Positions 50,835 to 55,219 of a stretch of DNA of 55,219 nt are shown piece after piece. The DNA is from Actinacidiphila oryziradicis (GTDB lineage: Bacteria; Actinomycetota; Actinomycetes; Streptomycetales; Streptomycetaceae): NCBI RefSeq assembly GCF_005047355.1, contig NZ_SUMC01000057.1, positions 1 to 55,219 of the forward strand, written 5' to 3'. A program made the translations under genes and the position numbers. The notes under the pieces are model-generated. The model did not search any database and was not told the DNA's origin. It saw only the letters and a list, made by a program, of their open reading frames with translations. The stretch's first letter is position 1, and each line of letters starts with the position of its first letter.

Positions 50835-51872
50835 TCAGCCGAAGACGACGCAGGAAGCCGCCGGTACGGGGATCGAGCCTGCCCGCTTCGGGGTGCCGGT
50901 GTCCGGATCGACGTCGAACCAGGTCACATCCCCGGAACGCTCGTTGGCCGCGTACAGGCGCCGCCCGGAGGGGTCGAGGGTGAGATGGCGGGGCCAGTCG
51001 CCACCGCAGCCGACGGTCTTGAGGAGTTCGAGCCCGTCCCCGGACTCGTCGGCCGACAGTATGGCGATGCTGTTGTGCCCGCGGTTCGCCACCCACACGA
51101 ACCTGCCGTCGGGCGAGACCACCACCTCGGACGGATAGTTGGGGCCCTCGGCCCCCGCCGGCAGCACCGTCACCTCGGCCACCGGCCGCAGCCGGCCCGC
51201 CTCCGCGTCCCAGTGGCAGACCGTGACGACCGGCTTGAGCTCATTCACGACGTAGGCGCGGTCGCCTCGCGGATGGAACGTGAGATGGCGGGGCCCGGCC
51301 CCGGAACGCAGTCCCAGCTCGCGCTCGATCTCCAGCTCGCCGGTGGCCGTGTCCAGCTCGCAGATCCGCACCGAGTCGGTGCCGAGGTCTGCGCTGACCA
51401 CCCACCGCCCCGACGGGTCCGGCAGCACCATATGGGCGTGCGGCCCGGACTGCCGTTCCTTGTCCGGGCCGTCACCCTCGTGCTGCAGTACGGACCGCAG
51501 CGTTCCCACACTGCCGTCCTCGTTGAGCGACAGCACGCTGACCGAGCCCGTGGCGTAGTTCGCGGTGAGCAGATGGCCCTTGTACAGGCACAGATGAGTC
51601 GGCGCTCCGCCACCCACGGGCACGGCCGCGCCGAGCGGTCCGGGCACCCCGGGGTCTCTCAGGGAGAATGCCGCGGCGGCGCCCTCCTCGCCCCTCTCGC
51701 TCACCGCGTAGAGCACCCTGCCGTCCCCGGAGAGGGCCAGGAAGGACGGGTCCGCCACCGCGTCCGTCGCGCCGAGGGCGGTGAGAGATCCTGTAGCCGG
51801 GTCGACGGCGGCCGTGGTGACTCCGCGACCGCCCGCCGATGTGAACGACCCGATGTAAGCATGCGCGGCCAC
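50835..51872 (-). CDS. Lactonase family protein (6-phosphogluconolactonase-like propeller)
   Basis: 345 residues, seven-bladed YVTN-type beta-propeller of the lactonase family (Pgl/YbhE-like). Repeated strand signatures such as S-P-D-G-R-F-V-W-V-A-N-R-G-H-N and D-P-S-G-R-R-L-Y-A-A-N-E are visible, as is the A-Y-I-G-S-F-T start. The GTG at 51872 follows AGAGG; a longer frame upstream has no family homology. It probably hydrolyses a sugar lactone in the cytoplasm. The 51873-52133 stretch behind it has no gene I can support. Confidence 0.88.
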   Translation of the reverse strand: MAAHAYIGSFTSAGGRGVTTAAVDPATGSLTALGATDAVADPSFLALSGDGRVLYAVSERGEEGAAAAFSLRDPGVPGPLGAAVPVGGGAPTHLCLYKGHLLTANYATGSVSVLSLNEDGSVGTLRSVLQHEGDGPDKERQSGPHAHMVLPDPSGRWVVSADLGTDSVRICELDTATGELEIERELGLRSGAGPRHLTFHPRGDRAYVVNELKPVVTVCHWDAEAGRLRPVAEVTVLPAGAEGPNYPSEVVVSPDGRFVWVANRGHNSIAILSADESGDGLELLKTVGCGGDWPRHLTLDPSGRRLYAANERSGDVTWFDVDPDTGTPKRAGSIPVPAASCVVFG

Positions 51873-52133
51873 TGCCGTACCTCTGCTTCTTCCGTCTGTT
51901 GTCCGTACGGCGGCTGAGAGTAGTACGTGGCATGGCCGGATCACGCGCGGGGGTTGCACCAGCGCGTCGCCCAGGATCAGTGCCCGCATCTGACCTTAAT
52001 GAACGCACGCCGTTCGCGCAGCGCGAAGGCAGGCCGGGCTTCGACGAGGAGGGAGGCGGTCAGCTTCGCCACGAGGGGGCGCCCGGGGGACGCTCACAGA
52101 TGCCCGGTGTGGTGCGGCTCGGCACAGGCACCG

Positions 52134-52760
52134 TCAGCGCCTGAGGCCTGCCTCGAGCAGGTCCTTGGCGGCCTGCGGGGCCTTGGCCGGGGACCCGGCG
52201 TCGAAAGGCGGCTGGGGGTCGTACTCGATGGCGAGCTGGATCGCCTCGGCGGTGGTCCGGTCGGTGAGCCGGGCGGCCAGCGCGAGCGCCATGTCGATAC
52301 CGGCGGACACTCCGGCGGCCGTCACGACCTTGTCGTGGAAGACGACGCGTTCCGCCGTGTAGACGGCTCCGAGTGCTTCCAGTTCTGCCGCCGCGCTCCA
52401 GTGCGTCGCGGCGGGGAGGCCCTCCAGCAGCCCGGCAGCGGCGAGCACCAGGGAGCCGGTGCACACCGAAGCCGTCCAGGTGGTCGTGGCGTGTACCCCG
52501 CGGAGCCACGCGATCATGTCCGGGTCGGCCAGGAACTCGCGGGAGCCCCTGCCGCCCGGCACGACCAGCACATCACAGCGGTCGATGTCCGGGAAAGCCG
52601 CGTCGGCGGTGATGGCCAGCGCACGGCTGTCGGTCCGCACGGGCCCGGTCCTGACGGCCGCAAAGACCACCTCCGCCCCAGGCAGCAGCCTGAGCACTTC
52701 GTACGGACCCACCGCGTCCAGGGCGGTGAATTCATCGAAGATGGCGATGACTACTCGCAT
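52134..52760 (-). CDS. DJ-1/PfpI-family protein (isonitrile-hydratase-like)
   Basis: 208 residues. The nucleophile-elbow Cys is in T-A-S-V-C-T-G-S-L-V-L-A (C100), with E in the D-A-V-G-P-Y-E-V-L part. The layout resembles isonitrile hydratase and ThiJ-type proteins. GAGAGG precedes the ATG. It lies 12 bases after the GlxA-type regulator gene, so the two are co-transcribed. Confidence 0.87.
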   Translation of the reverse strand: MRVVIAIFDEFTALDAVGPYEVLRLLPGAEVVFAAVRTGPVRTDSRALAITADAAFPDIDRCDVLVVPGGRGSREFLADPDMIAWLRGVHATTTWTASVCTGSLVLAAAGLLEGLPAATHWSAAAELEALGAVYTAERVVFHDKVVTAAGVSAGIDMALALAARLTDRTTAEAIQLAIEYDPQPPFDAGSPAKAPQAAKDLLEAGLRR

Positions 52761-52772
52761 GGTCGTTACCTC

Positions 52773-53753
52773 TCACAGAGCGCTGTGCGCGGAAAAGCGG
52801 CGGCGGTACTCGCCCGGGGTGACCCGGACGGTCCGTCTGAAGGTGCGGTGCATGGTCTCGGGGGTGCCGAACCCACAGGCACGGGCGACGGACTGGAGGG
52901 TGGTGTCCGTGGTTTCGAGCAGCCGCCGGGCGGCCTCGACCCGGGCCGACTCGACGTAGGCGGCCGGAGTGCGGCCGGTCTCCGCCCGGAAGACCCGGGT
53001 GAAGTTGCGCTCGCTCATCCGGGCCCGGGCGGCCAGTACGGTCACGGCGAGATCGTCCGCGAGGTGGTCGGCAATCCACCCCTGCACCTCCCGCAGCGGC
53101 GTACGGGACGGTAGCTGGGCGGCGAGCTGGGCGCTGAACTGGGTCTGGCCGCCGGGGCGCTGGACGAACATGACAAGCTGTCGGGCGATCGTCCGTGACA
53201 CCTCCGCCCCGTGGTCCTCCTCGACCATGGCCAGCGCCATATCGAGGCCGGCGGTGACCCCGGCGGAGGTCCAGATGCTGCCGTCGCGTACGAAGATCGG
53301 ATCGGGATCGACCGTCACCTCTGGGTACCGGGCGGCCAGGTCGGCGCAGCGACCCCAGTGGGTGACGGCCCGACGCCCGTCCAGCAGACCGGCACTGGCC
53401 AGCAGGTAGGCACCGCTGCAGACGGATGCGGTGCGCCGGGCCCGGCGGCTGGTGCGGGCGAACCAGCCGACCAGCCAGGGGTCCTCACAGGCCCGCTGGA
53501 CGCCCGGACCGCCGACGGCGATGAGTGTGTCGACCGGTCCCCGCAGTTCACCGGCGGCCCCGGTCGGGGTGATCGCGAGCCCGCCGGTGGACCGGACGGG
53601 AGCCGTCCGGCCGGCGACCGTCTCGATCGTGTACCCCGACTGGTCGGCGGTGTGCCGCCGGGCCTGCGCGAAAACCTCGTGCGGCCCGGTCAGGTCGAGG
53701 ATCTGGAAGTCCGGGAACACGACGAAGACGATGCGTTTCGCTGTCGCTGTCAC
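52773..53753 (-). CDS. GlxA-type transcriptional regulator (DJ-1 domain plus AraC helix-turn-helix)
   Basis: 326 residues. The N-terminal DJ-1/PfpI-like domain (about 1-190) has Cys in T-A-S-V-C-S-G-A-Y; the C-terminal AraC domain (about 220-326) contains two helix-turn-helix units ending C-G-F-G-T-P-E-T-M-H-R-T-F-R-R-T-V-R-V-T-P-G-E-Y-R-R. The GTG at 53753 lacks a strong ribosome site. It is immediately upstream of a DJ-1 enzyme gene that it probably controls. Confidence 0.9.
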   Translation of the reverse strand: MTATAKRIVFVVFPDFQILDLTGPHEVFAQARRHTADQSGYTIETVAGRTAPVRSTGGLAITPTGAAGELRGPVDTLIAVGGPGVQRACEDPWLVGWFARTSRRARRTASVCSGAYLLASAGLLDGRRAVTHWGRCADLAARYPEVTVDPDPIFVRDGSIWTSAGVTAGLDMALAMVEEDHGAEVSRTIARQLVMFVQRPGGQTQFSAQLAAQLPSRTPLREVQGWIADHLADDLAVTVLAARARMSERNFTRVFRAETGRTPAAYVESARVEAARRLLETTDTTLQSVARACGFGTPETMHRTFRRTVRVTPGEYRRRFSAHSAL

Positions 53754-54259
53754 TCATTCATCGTCGGCGTGGGCGCCCGATGGCGGCAAGGACACGCATA
53801 TGACGATTCCAGCCACGCCGTCAGGCCCCGCCCAGGAAGGACGGCCGTACCTTGCGCCGCGGGTTGTCGCGGTTCGTGTCCGCCAACCGTTCCTCAACAC
53901 TGAGCAGGAGTGTGTCCTGGCTCGGTGCGCGTCCCGAACGGTGTTGGGTGCGCTGGTTGCCCGCGTTCGCGTACCTGGTGGCGGCACCCGTCGTGCGGGT
54001 GGTCCGGTCCGGGGTGGGCGGGTTTCCTCGCGCCCAGGGATATCCGGCCGGGCCTGGGCGCTCCGATGCCCCGCACCATCGCTCTGGTGGTGCGGGGGCG
54101 GTGGCGTCCGACGCCGGGCCGAATACCCTTGGGCGCGCCGTCCGTCATCGGCGAGCCCCTGAACCATGCCCGTGCGGATGCGGCCGACGAGGGCCTGGGT
54201 GGCGTCCCAGAGACGAGCCCCGGTGGCACTCCAGTGGGCGCTGCTGTTCCTGCCCGTGC
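53754..54259. other. Unassigned sequence between the GlxA gene and the IS remnant
   Basis: Open frames exist on both strands here (for instance on the plus strand from 53852 and the minus strand from 54167) but none resembles a family I know, and they overlap each other. The stretch is probably a mixture of intergenic and rearranged sequence next to an IS remnant. Confidence 0.4.
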
Positions 54260-55014
54260 TTGATGCAGCCGCTGGAGCTGGCGGGCCAGGGTCGGCCGTT
54301 GTTCTTGACCGTCAGCAGGTAGTGGGCGCCGCGCTGGTCCACCAGGTATTCGGGGATTTCGTTGGTCTTGGTGCGGATCTCGCGGGTTGCGATGGTGACG
54401 GCGTCGCTGTGGCGGACGGCAGACAGGACGAAGACCTGGCTGCCGTCGGGGCGTCTGGCGCCGCGCAGGCACTTGCCGTCCACCGCCACAGCAGTGCGAC
54501 GCGGCTTTGGCGACGGGTCGGCAATGGCGGCACAGTGAGCAAGGCGCTGTTCGCGTTCGGGCACGACGTCCGGGGTTAGCCGGGTCGGCTCGGGGCGGGT
54601 CAGTGCGGCCAGGCGCCCGTAGCCCGCCGCGGTGAGCGCGACGGGGGCGACCTTCGCGTAGGCCTCGCGCAGGGTGCCTTCGTCGGGGACTCGGTAGCGG
54701 CCGGTGAGCGGGTTGAAGGGACAGCCGAGCCGCCGCAGCTCCTGGGGGCTGCAGCGGCGCGCCCATTCCGCCACCGCAGTATGGGAGTTGTGGCCTGCTG
54801 AGGCCAGCGCGCACACTCCGATCGCGAGCGGGGCGGCCAGCCGGTAGCGCACCCCGCGCGGATCTCGACGATCGGGCACCCGGGCGAGGCGGTCGAGCAG
54901 AACCCTCCGGCAGAGCGACTCCGGGGCCCTGTGCCGTGTCCTCTGCCGTTGATCCCTTCGGCGGATCTGCTCGTCGTTCAGGTCGTTCAGCGGTGGCTCG
55001 TCAGCACTCAGCAC
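54260..55014 (-). pseudogene. Broken ISAs1-like (H-repeat-type) transposase
   Basis: The N-terminal part is well preserved: L-A-R-V-P-D-R-R-D-P-R-G-V-R-Y and A-V-D-G-K-C-L-R-G-A-R of the DDE_Tnp_1-associated / ISAs1 family. After T-K-T-N-E-I-P-E the sequence jumps to Y-L-V-D-Q-R-G-A-H-Y-L-L-T-V-K-N-N, missing the stretch expected between them, which contains catalytic residues. A frameshift follows near 54260, and the family C-terminus is absent. The start would be GTG at 55014. Confidence 0.8.
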
Positions 55015-55159
55015 GGCCGCGACGCTCCCGACCCGCCCACGGCCACCGCGCCCGTTTCCCGGAGATCAGCCCAGATCAGGGGCTGCCGCGCGGCTTACGA
55101 CGTCGTGCGCGGTAGCTGAGACCCCGGTCTGAGCATGCAAACGGCCGTGCGAGACGATC

Positions 55160-55219
55160 ATGATTGTGACGTCAAGAGGGGCCCGCACGGCCTTGAGCCA
55201 TCGTATCTGCACCGGGATC
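55160..55219 (+). CDS. Transposase N-terminus (IS5-like), cut by window end
   Basis: The 20 codons from the ATG at 55160 read M-I-V-T-S-R-G-A-R-T-A-L-S-H-R-I-C-T-G-I, recognised as the beginning of a transposase common in Streptomyces insertion sequences (IS5-type with a helix-turn-helix Tnp4 domain). The rest lies beyond the window. A 9-bp inverted repeat (GGCCGTGCG at 55143, CGCACGGCC at 55184) spans its start. The element's left end must lie in 55015-55159. Confidence 0.6.
   Translation, partial: MIVTSRGARTALSHRICTGI

Noticed and set aside
51899..52144. An 81-codon plus-strand frame between the lactonase and DJ-1 genes
   Set aside because: No homology recognised, no ribosome site, and composition like other chance frames in high-GC DNA.
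53852..54322. Plus-strand frame of about 156 codons beside the IS remnant
   Set aside because: It overlaps competing frames on the other strand and shows no recognisable family, so it is listed only as unassigned sequence.

Overview
The window is high-GC DNA with frequent GTG starts, four-base stop/start overlaps (GTGA, ATGA) inside operons, TANNNT -10 boxes a few bases before start codons, and typical Streptomyces families (DUF6421, DUF5134, DUF2510, GlxA-type regulators, discoidin-rich glycoside hydrolases). It looks like Streptomyces or a close relative. Two MITE-like elements, a tandem duplication, IS remnants and several decayed genes suggest an accessory part of the chromosome. No rRNA, tRNA or CRISPR array was seen.

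Layout. (1) 31-3676: a membrane M48 protease, a nitroreductase, a truncated MFS transporter and a divergent MarR regulator. (2) 3745-20374: a catabolic island. A minus-strand operon (FAHD hydrolase, extradiol-type dioxygenase, cupin, HisD-like dehydrogenase, SDR) diverges from a plus-strand operon (flavin monooxygenase, amidohydrolase/decarboxylase, cyclase-family hydrolase, BBE-like oxidase, second FAHD hydrolase), followed by a LysR regulator and another SDR. After a 254-bp tandem repeat and a GNAT gene, a further minus-strand operon adds an SDR, a VOC protein and a DHA2-type transporter. Related short palindromes lie upstream of all four transcription units and may define one LysR regulon. 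The substrate is not identifiable from sequence, and this is the best candidate for an undescribed pathway.

(3) 20513-30494: a secreted C39-type peptidase, a secreted sialidase, a conserved uncharacterised trio (DUF6421, SDR, threonine-aldolase-like enzyme), a glycerophosphodiester phosphodiesterase and a polar amino-acid-type ABC transporter. Two MITE copies in opposite orientation (21951-22221 and 30241-30494) bracket the segment from the sialidase to the transporter. (4) 30563-38522: small genes (GNAT, VOC, DUF5134, M56 protease, PAP2 phosphatase, HAD hydrolase, TetR), a decayed LVIVD/DUF305 gene pair, and a ferredoxin-NADP-reductase-like flavoprotein.

(5) 38685-46921: an NCS2 purine/uracil-type permease, then a beta-glucan module in which secreted GH16 and GH3 enzymes carrying three and two discoidin domains diverge from a LacI regulator, with a perfect 18-bp palindrome in front of the GH16 gene. 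(6) 47025-55219: a BNR-repeat protein and uracil-DNA glycosylase behind a motif resembling the RecA-NDp/PafBC DNA-damage promoter, a scramblase-related protein, a CbiX-like protein, a lactonase, a DJ-1 protein with its GlxA-type regulator, a broken ISAs1-like transposase and the first 20 codons of another transposase cut by the window edge.
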